From positions 1 to 63,354 of the forward strand of contig CANJXY010000003.1 in NCBI GenBank assembly GCA_947478925.1: a stretch of DNA of 63,354 nucleotides, written 5' to 3'. The notes beneath the pieces are model-generated. The model saw only the letters and a list, made by a program, of their open reading frames with translations. It was not told the DNA's origin and ran no database searches. A program made the translations under genes and the position numbers. Of this stretch, positions 1 to 7,613 are shown piece by piece. The DNA comes from Hyphomonadaceae bacterium. GTDB lineage: Bacteria; Pseudomonadota; Alphaproteobacteria; Caulobacterales; Hyphomonadaceae. Position 1 is the first letter of the stretch. Each line of letters opens with the position of its first letter.

Positions 1-416
1 CGCAGCGCGAGTTGCGCCAGGACGAACCGGACAATCCATCCCGCGACGAACACCGCGACCAGAAGCTCCGGCAGGCTCGCCTGCCCCAGCCATGCGAGAA
101 CACCACCGCCATTCGCGACCATCGCTGTTTGGACGCCGGCCGTGTCAAACGCCCGCAACCCGACGATCATCCCGGCTGCCGGCGACCCTGCGAGCGTGAT
201 TGTTGCAACGGTTTCGGCGGGGGCGAGGCCCAGCTTGAACAGAACCACAAAAGGCGCTGCGATCCACGGCGCGAGCAACAGGGCTGTCGCTCCACGCCAG
301 ATCCATTGGCGCACGGAGCCCATCACATTGGTCGAGCGTTGCAGAGCACGCCCGGCGATCCAGAGAAGTCCGCCCCAGAGGAGCGATGAAGCAGCAAGCC
401 AGATCAGGAGTGTCAT
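1..416 (-). CDS. M56 (BlaR1/MecR1-type) membrane sensor protease, partial
   Basis: This is the N-terminal part of a membrane protein that runs off the left edge of the window. It is absent from the ORF track because its stop lies outside. It begins MTLLIWLAASSLLWGG and shows several hydrophobic segments separated by short basic loops, as expected for the membrane domain of M56 peptidases. Its ATG overlaps the blaI-like stop by four bases (ATGA), so the two are translationally coupled. In the BlaR1/MecR1 family the sensor detects a signal, often beta-lactam, and triggers cleavage of the BlaI repressor. The HExxH motif would lie outside the window, so the family call rests on context and topology. 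Confidence 0.75.
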   Translation of the reverse strand, partial: MTLLIWLAASSLLWGGLLWIAGRALQRSTNVMGSVRQWIWRGATALLLAPWIAAPFVVLFKLGLAPAETVATITLAGSPAAGMIVGLRAFDTAGVQTAMVANGGGVLAWLGQASLPELLVAVFVAGWIVRFVLAQLAL

Positions 417-808
417 TGTTTTTCATCCCCGTCTTTGGAGTTGGACCCTTCGGCGTTGAGAATGGCGTCAAGCTCGGCCAGCTCATCGCCCGTGAGGTGC
501 GGGCTATCGGCGAACATCGAGGCCGGCAGCGCGCCCTTGATGTCGAACACATCGCGCGTCAGTTCCCGCGCCAACGCCCCCAGGACTGTCACCCGCGACA
601 GCGCCGGCGCGTAGACCGCGACGCCATGCACGTCCGCCTTGGCGACCAGCCCCTTTTCCTCCATCCGAGTGAGCAGCGTCCGCGTGGTGGAATAGCTCCA
701 CCCCGTCTCGGTGCTGACGGCGTCGTGGACTTCCCGCGCGCTCATCCGGTTACCTGACCAGAGATGTTTCAGTATCGAGAGCTCGGTCCGCGTGGCGGTT
801 GGCGACAT
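413..808 (-). CDS. BlaI/MecI/CopY-family transcriptional repressor
   Basis: A 131-residue protein with the winged-helix organisation of BlaI/MecI repressors: 'LSILKHLWSGNRMSAREVHD' followed by 'STTRTLLTRMEEKGLV' is the family's recognition-helix region, and the C-terminal half is the dimerisation part. Such repressors bind TACA-N-TGTA dyads and are inactivated by proteolysis triggered by the M56 partner encoded immediately downstream. An operator-like dyad overlaps the -10 element of its own promoter, so the pair is probably autoregulated. No beta-lactamase gene lies in the window, so the regulated target is unknown; the pair could equally sense another envelope stress. Confidence 0.9.
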   Translation of the reverse strand: MSPTATRTELSILKHLWSGNRMSAREVHDAVSTETGWSYSTTRTLLTRMEEKGLVAKADVHGVAVYAPALSRVTVLGALARELTRDVFDIKGALPASMFADSPHLTGDELAELDAILNAEGSNSKDGDEKQ

Positions 809-833
809 GAATCACCCTTCCAGTTCGATTGAC

Positions 834-867
834 GCTACATTTGTAGCATATTAGCTACGTCTGTCAA
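834..867 (-). promoter_or_regulatory. blaI promoter with overlapping BlaI-type operator
   Basis: On the minus strand TTGACA (862-867) and TACAAA (840-845) are separated by 16 bases, a good sigma-70 promoter directed at the BlaI gene. The dyad GCTACA-TT-TGTAGC (834-847) covers the -10, and a third half-site GCTAC (854-858) forms a second, wider inverted repeat GTAGC-N6-GCTAC with it. The TACA/TGTA core matches the known BlaI/MecI operator style. Repression by blocking RNA polymerase is the natural reading. Confidence 0.75.
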
Positions 868-947
868 TCGAGCGCAAATTGTAGGCGCTGAGCCGGTGGC
901 AGCAAACGCGCGCCGCCGGATGAAAGCCGAAAGGGCGATGAGATTTT

Positions 948-967
948 GAGCATTTTGCTCTTTTTTT
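948..967 (+). terminator. Short hairpin with T-tract upstream of amtB
   Basis: GAGCA-TTT-TGCTC is followed directly by seven T residues. It resembles a weak intrinsic terminator on the plus strand, but no plus-strand gene is seen upstream. It could end a short transcript starting divergently from the blaI promoter region, or act as an attenuator in a long amtB leader. The stem is only five pairs, so this is tentative. Confidence 0.35.
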
Positions 968-974
968 GCATGAA

Positions 975-1047
975 TATTAGGCGTCAGGCGACACACGGGC
1001 TGAACGCCCAGCCTTCGTCGCCCTGAATCGCGCCGTCTCGCCTAATA
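975..1047 (+). promoter_or_regulatory. Nested inverted repeats, putative structured amtB leader
   Basis: Three nested pairings are visible: TATTAGGCG (975-983) with CGCCTAATA (1039-1047), nine perfect pairs; GGCGAC (987-992) with GTCGCC (1017-1022); and GGGC (997-1000) with GCCC (1006-1009) around a TGAAC loop. The element ends 42 bases before the amtB start codon. It could be a cis-regulatory RNA or a DNA operator. I do not recognise a known riboswitch class. Confidence 0.5.
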
Positions 1048-1089
1048 AGCGGGCAACACCGCATCAGTTGGTGAATCTGTGAGGACCCC

Positions 1090-2394
1090 ATGACCCTTCT
1101 GAGATACGGCCGCCGCGCTGCCGTGGGCGTAGCTTGCGCGCTGTTCGCCGCTCCCGCGGCTTTCGCCGAAACCAACTCCGGCGACACGGCTTGGATGCTG
1201 ACCGCGACAGCGCTCGTTCTGATGATGACGCTGCCGGCACTAGCACTTTTCTACGGCGGACTGGTGCAGTCGAAGAACGTGCTGTCGGTTCTCAGCCAGT
1301 GCGTCGTCATCGCCTGCCTGATGTCCCTGCTCTGGTTCTTCCTGGGCTACTCCATCGCATTTGGCGACGGCGGCGCCGCGAACGGGGTCTGGGGTGGTTT
1401 GAACAAGGCCTTTCTGTCCGGTGTCACTGCAAACAGCGAGACCGGCACGATACCCGAATCTGTGTTCTTCATGTTCCAGATGACGTTCGCGATCATCACG
1501 CCCGCACTGATTGTTGGGGCCTATCCCGAGCGCGCTGGCTTTGCGTTCGTGCTGATTTTTTCGAGCCTGTGGATGCTGCTGGTCTATGCGCCGGTGTGCC
1601 ACTGGGTTTGGGCGCCGGGCGGTTGGCTGTATGAGCAAGGCGTGCGGGATTTTGCCGGCGGCCTTGTGGTGCATGCGACGGCGGGATCGTCGGCGTTGCT
1701 GGTCGCCGTGCTGGTAGGCAAGCGGAAGCACTTCCCCCACGAGATGCGGCCGCCACACAGCCCGGTGCTGGTTATGATCGGCGCTGCGATGCTGTGGGTC
1801 GGCTGGTATGGCTTCAATGCTGGCTCGGCATTGAGCGCCGGCCAGTCGGCTGGCAACGCAATGCTGGTCACGCACCTGTCCGCGTCGACGGGAGCGCTGA
1901 CGTGGATGGCGATCGAATGGATCAGGTTTGGGCGCCCCGGACTAATCGGAACGGTGACAGGCCTCATCGCAGGCCTTGCCACTATCACACCGGCCGCAGG
2001 ATCGGTGGGACCGCTTGGGGCGGTGATTGTCGGCTTCAGCGCCTCGGTCATCTGCTTCTATGCCGTCAATGTCATACGCAGCATCTTGAAGATCGATGAC
2101 AGTCTGGATGTCTTTGCCGTGCATGGTGTCGGCGGCATTCTGGGAACGCTTGTGCTGCCGCTGCTTGCAACGGTCGGCCCGCTCGCGCCCGGACTGGGCG
2201 ACGCGTCCACCGCACAGCAGGCTTGGGTTCAGGCCCAGGGCGTCGTCACCGTGGTGCTATGGTCAGTTGGCGCGACCTACGGGATCACGAAACTCACCGG
2301 CCTTCTGGTGAACATTCGCGCGCGCCCCGAAGCAGAAATCGAGGGGCTCGACATGCACGTCCACGGTGAGCGAGCGTGGCACGGCCTCGGCTAG
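1090..2394 (+). CDS. amtB: Ammonium transporter, Amt/MEP family
   Basis: A 434-residue inner-membrane ammonium channel. A cleavable signal peptide (residues 1-26, ending AAPAAFA-E) precedes eleven predicted membrane segments, the usual Amt plan. 'LFYGGLVQSKN' near residue 55, 'VVHATAGSSALL' near residue 195 and 'FAVHGVGGILGTL' near residue 345 carry the two conserved pore histidines. The start has GAGGA seven to eight bases upstream. Most alphaproteobacterial amtB genes follow glnK, whose PII product gates the channel; no glnK is present here, so this copy stands alone behind an unusually structured leader. Regulation by nitrogen is likely from family knowledge, but I could not find a convincing sigma-54 promoter. 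Confidence 0.97.
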   Translation: MTLLRYGRRAAVGVACALFAAPAAFAETNSGDTAWMLTATALVLMMTLPALALFYGGLVQSKNVLSVLSQCVVIACLMSLLWFFLGYSIAFGDGGAANGVWGGLNKAFLSGVTANSETGTIPESVFFMFQMTFAIITPALIVGAYPERAGFAFVLIFSSLWMLLVYAPVCHWVWAPGGWLYEQGVRDFAGGLVVHATAGSSALLVAVLVGKRKHFPHEMRPPHSPVLVMIGAAMLWVGWYGFNAGSALSAGQSAGNAMLVTHLSASTGALTWMAIEWIRFGRPGLIGTVTGLIAGLATITPAAGSVGPLGAVIVGFSASVICFYAVNVIRSILKIDDSLDVFAVHGVGGILGTLVLPLLATVGPLAPGLGDASTAQQAWVQAQGVVTVVLWSVGATYGITKLTGLLVNIRARPEAEIEGLDMHVHGERAWHGLG

Positions 2395-2401
2395 GAGACA
2401 T

Positions 2402-3904
2402 CTAGGGACCCACGCCCCGCGTTCGCGGTGTCATCGGACGTTTCGCGGCCGTTGGCGCCGCAGCGAGAACGCGTGCATGGCCGACCCAGTCATCCCGGCG
2501 GATACGGCCACGGAAATGCATCAGCTTGCTCTCAACCCAGTCGATCTCCTGCGCGGACCATTCGGCCACCTGCCAGAAATAGTAGATGCCGAGATCATGC
2601 AGCAGGGCGCGCAGCATTGGCCCGACGCCATCGATGGCCTCGAGATCGTCCGGTTGCCCAAACGCGGGCTCGACCAGCAGGTTTGCCTGATCATCGGCGC
2701 GGCGGAATGTGTTGATTGGATCGGCGTCGCGGTCCGGGCGTGCCGGCGCAGGCTGCGGCTCGACAGCGCGCACCACCTGGAGCGGCGGCGCGACGCGGCT
2801 TTCCACCGTCTCGCCGCGTGGACCTTCGGCGCGGGACCGCAGCATGTGGTGCAGCGCCGCGAGACCATACTCCAGTGCGGTCAGACGGTTTTCGACCGCG
2901 ACCAGGTCGTTACGGCTATCGATCGCACGGACTGCTCCCAGAACCGGCGACAGGTCTGGGCCCGGCATGGAGCCAAGTGCTTCTTCGATACCCGCGAGTC
3001 GCCGGTCAATCGGCTTCAAGGCACGCGCTTCGCGCACGTCGGCTTGAACGCTGACCAGCGCTGCATCGAGCGCGGAGAGACGGTTGTAGAGCGGTCCCAG
3101 ATCCTGCGGCGGCTTGTCGAGCGCAACAACGAACGCTTCGAGGTCCGACAGGGAGGCGCGCAGCGGTTGCAGGTTCGGTTGCGGAATGTTGGCGACGGCA
3201 GCCTGCACCTCGGCGAGCCGTGTCTGCACGGGCGACAGGTCCGGCATGCGAATATTGGCGATCGCCGCCTGGATTTCCGACATGCGCGCCTGCACAGGAG
3301 CAATATCCGGCATCCGCAGAGCGGCGATGGTGTTCGACAGCGTGGCGAAACGCGCCGCCAGAATGTCCATGTCGTTGCGGCGGCCAGCTTCGAGCTTCGC
3401 GCCAATATCGTTGACCTTGGGCTCCAACGCGCTGACCGAAAGGCCCAGCGTTGCAAGACCCGAATGCACAGGGCCCAGATCGACTTCCGGGATCTTCAGC
3501 TCGCGCAGCATCGTTTCCAGCTGCGCCAGACGATCTGACAGCGCCGGCTGCACCTGCGAGACAGCGCGCATGACCGGATCGAGCGAGAGCGCTGCAAGGC
3601 GCGTCTCCATTGCATCGATGCGCCGCTGCACGGGGGAGAGATCAGTCTCCGGGATGCGGATGGCAGAGATCGCCTGTTCCACCGGCCCGAGGTCAACCGG
3701 CTTCTGGCCAGAGATTGCCGCAATAACCTTCGAGACATCATCGCGCGTCGCCATGGTCTCGATGCGGTTGGCCTGCGCCAGCAGACGCTCGCGGCTGTCG
3801 GCCACGGACTCATGCTTGCGGCTGAGCCACCACCACATCAGGGCGCCGCCAAGGGCCGCTGCGAGCAGCATCAGGATGAATATCTGGAGAAGCAAGAACC
3901 ACAT
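2402..3904 (-). CDS. Membrane-anchored coiled-coil repeat protein with C-terminal helix-hairpin-helix-like domain
   Basis: A 500-residue protein with one N-terminal membrane anchor (about residues 2-28), then a long alpha-helical repeat region to about residue 350. The repeats carry a recurring 'P(D/E)-(I/L)-(S/G/A)-PV-xx-R(L/M)' element roughly every 20-30 residues, e.g. 'RMPDLSPVQTRLAEVQAAVA'. A Pro/Arg-rich linker follows, then a compact C-terminal domain containing 'DDLEAIDGVGPMLRALLHDLGIYYFWQVAEW', which resembles the helix-hairpin-helix fold seen fused to many unrelated bacterial proteins. It lies 12 bases downstream of the OmpA-domain gene and is probably co-transcribed. The function is unknown; an envelope-spanning or scaffold role is inference. 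Confidence 0.85.
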   Translation of the reverse strand: MWFLLLQIFILMLLAAALGGALMWWWLSRKHESVADSRERLLAQANRIETMATRDDVSKVIAAISGQKPVDLGPVEQAISAIRIPETDLSPVQRRIDAMETRLAALSLDPVMRAVSQVQPALSDRLAQLETMLRELKIPEVDLGPVHSGLATLGLSVSALEPKVNDIGAKLEAGRRNDMDILAARFATLSNTIAALRMPDIAPVQARMSEIQAAIANIRMPDLSPVQTRLAEVQAAVANIPQPNLQPLRASLSDLEAFVVALDKPPQDLGPLYNRLSALDAALVSVQADVREARALKPIDRRLAGIEEALGSMPGPDLSPVLGAVRAIDSRNDLVAVENRLTALEYGLAALHHMLRSRAEGPRGETVESRVAPPLQVVRAVEPQPAPARPDRDADPINTFRRADDQANLLVEPAFGQPDDLEAIDGVGPMLRALLHDLGIYYFWQVAEWSAQEIDWVESKLMHFRGRIRRDDWVGHARVLAAAPTAAKRPMTPRTRGVGP

Positions 3905-3916
3905 GTACTGTAACCG

Positions 3917-4738
3917 TCAGGTCGGCGATGGACGAACGGATCGGATTTCGATCCGGCGATTGCGGGCCCGGCCATCGGCCGTGCTGTTGTTTGCGATAGG
4001 GCGGCTGTCACCAAAGCCTTCGGCGATCAACCTTTCTGCGGCGACGCCGCGCGCAATCAGGGCTGCGCGCACAGCCTCGGCGCGACGCAGGCTGAGCGGT
4101 GTGTTTCTTATATCCGTACCGACGCCGTCGGTGTGGCCTTCGACACGCAGTACGCCCTCGCAGGCCGATGCCGCCTGCGCGATGGAGTCCAGAAGACTGG
4201 CGCTGCCGCGTCCCATTTCGGCGCTGGCGGTTTCGAATTCGATGCGGGCGCCCGACAGCAGTGTCGCCATTGACTGGTCGCAAGCAGCGGCGGCCGGATC
4301 AGCGGCGAGCTGGGGCGCACCCAGCTGCGGGCGGATGTTGACGCCGGGACGCAGCGGATCCTCCGTCCAGGTGAAATGGTCGATCACCCATGTGACTGGT
4401 GCTGCCGGACCGAAAAGCGTGTCGGCCCGCTCCGCCCTCACCAGGGCAATGACTTCGTTGGCGGCTTCCTTTGAGGGCGGCTTGCCCTCGAGCACGATCC
4501 ACTGACCGGAAACGCTGGCATGAGCCCAGTCGGCGCCCGACCGGTCGAGGGCCGTCTGGGCAGCCCTTCCCGCAATGGATTCGACCTCGCCAAACGCGAA
4601 CGGAAACAGCGCCACGATGATCAGGGCGATCAGGGCGATCAGCGGAACAAGTCCATAGGGAACAAAGGGATAGCGCGAACGAGCCACGACCGGGGGCGGC
4701 GGCTGCACGACGAGGCTATACTGGCGCGTGTTGCTCAT
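3917..4738 (-). CDS. OmpA-family peptidoglycan-associated protein with BON-like region
   Basis: A 273-residue protein with an N-terminal membrane segment (VPLIALIALIIVALFPFAFG, about residues 30-49). A middle region resembles a BON-type lipid/periplasmic domain ('HASVSGQWIVLEGKPPSKEA'). The C-terminal OmpA domain, about residues 160-270, includes 'VEGHTDGVGTDIRNTPLSLR' and 'ARNRRIEIR', the conserved diaminopimelate-binding pattern. It should be anchored in the inner membrane and bind peptidoglycan in the periplasm. It precedes the coiled-coil repeat protein by 12 bases, suggesting a two-gene envelope module. Confidence 0.9.
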   Translation of the reverse strand: MSNTRQYSLVVQPPPPVVARSRYPFVPYGLVPLIALIALIIVALFPFAFGEVESIAGRAAQTALDRSGADWAHASVSGQWIVLEGKPPSKEAANEVIALVRAERADTLFGPAAPVTWVIDHFTWTEDPLRPGVNIRPQLGAPQLAADPAAAACDQSMATLLSGARIEFETASAEMGRGSASLLDSIAQAASACEGVLRVEGHTDGVGTDIRNTPLSLRRAEAVRAALIARGVAAERLIAEGFGDSRPIANNSTADGRARNRRIEIRSVRPSPT

Positions 4739-4880
4739 CAGCGGCCATTCAGGACCGGACAGCCGGTCAGGAAGTGGAACTATGCCGCAGTCTTGACCGG
4801 AAGCCGATGGCTCACGCGCTGAAGGGGAATCCGCCCGTCATTAACGATCCATGGTGCAAGAAAATGCCCGGAAACCCTGC

Positions 4881-4909
4881 TTGCAGGCCCCAGATCGCTC
4901 CCCTATAAG
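4881..4909 (+). promoter_or_regulatory. Probable sigma-70 promoter of rplY
   Basis: TTGCAG, a 17-base spacer and TATAAG, located about 95 bases upstream of the rplY start. This is one of the clearest promoters in the window. Confidence 0.7.
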
Positions 4910-4924
4910 CCCCGCTTCCCGAAA

Positions 4925-4943
4925 GGCAGCGATAGGCGCTGCC
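4925..4943 (+). promoter_or_regulatory. Hairpin in the rplY leader
   Basis: GGCAGCG-ATAGG-CGCTGCC forms seven pairs just after the predicted transcription start. It is followed by two smaller stems (GGCT-GCC-AGCC and CCGC-CGATA-GCGG) before the Shine-Dalgarno AAAGGAG. A folded leader on a ribosomal-protein gene could allow feedback control, but that is inference. Confidence 0.45.
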
Positions 4944-5004
4944 TGTGTAGTCAGGCTGCCAGCCGCCGATAGCGGACAGGGCATCAGGACGAAAGGAGAC
5001 TGAA

Positions 5005-5727
5005 ATGTCCAAGCCCCAGATCGTTCTCAATGTCGACGTGCGTGAGCGCACCGGCCGCGGCGGCGCCCGCGAAGTTCGCCGCTCCAACCGCGTGCCCGCA
5101 GTCCTTTACGGCGGCGAGAAAGCCCCGGTTCCGATCTCGATCGACAAGAAGACCATCATTGCCGCGCTGAAGTCAGGTAAGTTCATCTCGCACACCATCA
5201 CGCTGGAATACAAAGGCGAGCGCCAGCTGGTTTTCGCGCAGGACATCCAGTTCCACCCGGTGAGCGACGAGCCGACCCATCTCGATCTCTACCGCGTCGA
5301 GCCCGGCCAGATGATCCGCGTCGCCGTTCCGGTGCACGTAACCGGTCAGGGCGTGTCGCCAGGCGTCAAACGCGGCGGCGCGATGAACATCGTGCGTCAC
5401 GAAATCTGGCTCTACGCGCCGGCCGACGCGATCCCCGAGCATCTCGAAGCCGACGTGTCGGCGCTCGACATCGGTGACTCGCTCAAAATCTCTGCGATCA
5501 CGCTGCCGGAAGGCGTCCGCCCAACGATCGCAGACCGCGATTTCACCGTCATCACCATCGCTGGCCGGAAAGCGAAGGACGATGTGGCCGAAGACAAGCC
5601 GGCTGCCGACGCCGCCGCTCCGGCCGCTGCTGCGGCCCCGGCCAAAGGCGCTGCTGCTTCCGCTCCCGCCAAGGGCGCTGCTGCCCCCGCCAAGGCGGCT
5701 GCCGCCAAGCCGGCCACCAAGAAGTAA
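5005..5727 (+). CDS. rplY: Ribosomal protein bL25, long (CTC-type) form
   Basis: A 240-residue large-subunit ribosomal protein that binds 5S rRNA. Residues 1-95 are the L25 domain ('RTGRGGAREVRRSNRVPAVL', the 5S-binding part). Residues 100-190 form the CTC/TL5-type beta domain. The last 40 or so residues are a low-complexity Ala/Pro/Lys tail (repeats of APAKGAAA), common in alphaproteobacterial homologues. AAAGGAG lies six to seven bases before the ATG. It heads the conserved rplY-pth-ychF order and is followed by an intrinsic terminator, so the two downstream genes need read-through or their own promoter. Confidence 0.97.
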   Translation: MSKPQIVLNVDVRERTGRGGAREVRRSNRVPAVLYGGEKAPVPISIDKKTIIAALKSGKFISHTITLEYKGERQLVFAQDIQFHPVSDEPTHLDLYRVEPGQMIRVAVPVHVTGQGVSPGVKRGGAMNIVRHEIWLYAPADAIPEHLEADVSALDIGDSLKISAITLPEGVRPTIADRDFTVITIAGRKAKDDVAEDKPAADAAAPAAAAAPAKGAAASAPAKGAAAPAKAAAAKPATKK

Positions 5728-5763
5728 GGATCTGACGCCGGCGCACCCCTGGTGCGTCGGCGC

Positions 5764-5784
5764 ATCCTGACTTCAGGATTTTTT
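5764..5784 (+). terminator. Intrinsic terminator after rplY
   Basis: ATCCTGA-CT-TCAGGAT followed by TTTTTT. The perfect stem and T-run lie 36 bases after the rplY stop and 16 bases before the pth start. The structure overlaps the extra codons of the longer pth ORF in the track, which argues that those codons are not translated. Confidence 0.85.
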
Positions 5785-5799
5785 GTCTGGACGGCTCTG

Positions 5800-6426
5800 A
5801 TGCTGCTCATCGTGGGCCTTGGGAACCCCGGCGCGAAGTACGCCGGCAACCGACACAACATCGGCTTCATGGCCGTGGACCGCTTTGCGTCGAAATACGC
5901 GTTTGGACCGTGGCGCAATCGATTCCAGGGCGAAGTCGCCGATGGCTCGCTCATCGCGCCTGACGGTACGCGCGTGAAGGCCATGCTGCTGAAGCCGCAG
6001 ACCTTCATGAACAATTCCGGCCACTCGGTTGGCGAAGCGATGCGCTTCAACAAAATCACGCCCTTGAACACAATCATCTTCTACGACGAGATCGATCTCG
6101 CCCCCGGCCGCTTCCGCATGAAAACAGGCGGCGGCGCCGCGGGGCACAATGGTATTCGCTCCATCGTGGCGCAGGCTGATGCCGGCGTCCGCCGCGCGCG
6201 CATGGGGGTTGGGCATCCCGGCGACAAGGAACTCGTCCACGCTCATGTGCTCTCGGATTTTGCCAAGGCTGACCAGCCCTGGCTCAATGCCCTGATCGAC
6301 GCGTGCGCAGAGGCCCTGCCCCTGTTGCTTGCGAACAATGACGAACGATTCCAGACCGAAGTGATGCGCCTTGCGCCCGCCCCGAAGAGTGATCCGCGCA
6401 AGCCCCAGAGCGATACAAATGACTGA
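5800..6426 (+). CDS. pth: Peptidyl-tRNA hydrolase
   Basis: A 208-residue cytosolic enzyme that releases peptides from stalled peptidyl-tRNA. 'LIVGLGNPGAKYAGNRHNIG' at the very N-terminus carries the catalytic Asn and His. 'KPQTFMNNSG' (about 65-74), 'YDEIDLAPG' (with the catalytic Asp) and 'GGAAGHNGIRSI' complete the family motifs. The track's start at 5752 adds 16 residues that fall on the rplY terminator; the ATG at 5800, directly before LLIVGLGNPG, matches the family N-terminus. The gene ends 15 bases before ychF. Confidence 0.96.
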   Translation: MLLIVGLGNPGAKYAGNRHNIGFMAVDRFASKYAFGPWRNRFQGEVADGSLIAPDGTRVKAMLLKPQTFMNNSGHSVGEAMRFNKITPLNTIIFYDEIDLAPGRFRMKTGGGAAGHNGIRSIVAQADAGVRRARMGVGHPGDKELVHAHVLSDFAKADQPWLNALIDACAEALPLLLANNDERFQTEVMRLAPAPKSDPRKPQSDTND

Positions 6427-6441
6427 CAAGGAAGAAAACTG

Positions 6442-7539
6442 ATGGGCTTCAAAGCTGGAATCGTAGGCCTGCCAAATGTCGGCAAGTCGACCCTCTTCAA
6501 TGCCCTCACTCGCACGGCCGCGGCGCAGGCGGCGAACTATCCGTTCTGCACCATCGAGCCTAACGTCGGCGACGTGGCGATGCCTGAGCCACGGCTCGAC
6601 GTACTGGCCAAGATCGCCGGATCGAAGGAGATCATCCCGACCCGGATGAACTTCGTCGACATCGCCGGTCTCGTGAAGGGCGCAAGCAAGGGCGAAGGTC
6701 TCGGCAACCAGTTCCTCGCCACCATCCGTGAAGTCGACGCTGTCGCCTACGTGTTGCGCTGCTTTGAGGATGGCGACATCACGCACGTCTCCGGCAAGAT
6801 CGATCCGCTCGCCGACTTCGAGGTCGTCGAAACCGAGCTGATGCTCGCCGACATGGACTCGCTGGAGAAGCGCCGTCTCAACGTCGAGAAGAAAGCCAAG
6901 GGCGGCGATAAAGAAGCCATCCAGACGCTCGAACTCCTCAAGCTGGCGCTCGAACAACTCAATGCGGGCAAACCCGCGCGCCGCGCCAAGATCGCGCCTG
7001 AAGACGTCAAGGCCTGGAGGATGCTCCAGCTCCTGACCTCTAAGCCGGTCTTCTATATCTGCAATGTCGACGAGAACTCCGCCGCCACCGGCAACAAGTT
7101 CTCGGATGCCGTCGTCGCTCATGCGAACGCCGAAGGCTCAGCCGCCGTCGTGATCTCCGCCAAAATCGAAAGCGAAACCGCCGTTCTCTCGGACGAAGAG
7201 CAGAAGGAATTTCTCGACAGCCTCGGCCTCGAAGAACCCGGCCTCAACCGCGTCATCCGCGCCGGCTACGAACTCCTCGGCCTCCAGACCTACTTCACCG
7301 TCGGTCCCAAGGAAGCTCGCGCCTGGACCATCAGGAAGGGCACGACTGCCCCGCAAGCCGCCGGCGTCATCCACGGAGACTTCGAGAAGGGCTTCATCAG
7401 GGCCGAGACGATCGCCTACACCGACTACGTGAAGTTCAACGGCGAAAGCGGCGCGAAGGAAAACGGTAAAGCCCGCCAGGAAGGCAAGGAATACATCGTC
7501 CAGGACGGTGACGTCATGCACTTCCGGTTCAACGTGTAG
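6442..7539 (+). CDS. ychF: Redox-regulated ATPase YchF (Obg-like)
   Basis: A 365-residue TRAFAC-class P-loop protein that prefers ATP and associates with ribosomes. '[15 protein letters not shown]' is the Walker A/G1 motif, followed by '[12 protein letters not shown]' and the G3 '[14 protein letters not shown]'. A central coiled-coil hairpin (about 130-200) and a C-terminal TGS domain ('[34 protein letters not shown]') complete the standard plan. The length is typical. AAGGAAG lies just upstream of the ATG. It follows pth closely and shares its transcript. Confidence 0.98.
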   Translation: MGFKAGIVGLPNVGKSTLFNALTRTAAAQAANYPFCTIEPNVGDVAMPEPRLDVLAKIAGSKEIIPTRMNFVDIAGLVKGASKGEGLGNQFLATIREVDAVAYVLRCFEDGDITHVSGKIDPLADFEVVETELMLADMDSLEKRRLNVEKKAKGGDKEAIQTLELLKLALEQLNAGKPARRAKIAPEDVKAWRMLQLLTSKPVFYICNVDENSAATGNKFSDAVVAHANAEGSAAVVISAKIESETAVLSDEEQKEFLDSLGLEEPGLNRVIRAGYELLGLQTYFTVGPKEARAWTIRKGTTAPQAAGVIHGDFEKGFIRAETIAYTDYVKFNGESGAKENGKARQEGKEYIVQDGDVMHFRFNV

Positions 7540-7562
7540 GTCAGAGCGTCGACCTCACCCTT

Positions 7563-7581
7563 GGCGGCCCGAAGGGCCGCC
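7563..7581. terminator. Strong hairpin between convergent ychF and amidohydrolase genes
   Basis: GGCGGCCC-GAA-GGGCCGCC is a perfect eight-pair stem centred between two convergent stop codons. There is no T-tract on either side, so termination may be Rho-assisted, or the stem may protect 3' ends. Confidence 0.5.
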
Positions 7582-7613
7582 TCGAGGGACGGAGGCGGGC
7601 TCTTCCGTACTCG

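Noticed and set aside
868-1089. Sigma-54 promoter for amtB
   Set aside because: No TGGCAC-N5-TTGC element with correct spacing; the nearest TGGCAG lacks a proper -12 GC.
5752-5799. Longer N-terminus for pth in the ORF track
   Set aside because: The 16 extra codons lie on the rplY terminator stem and T-run, and the family sequence begins at MLLIVGLGNPG.
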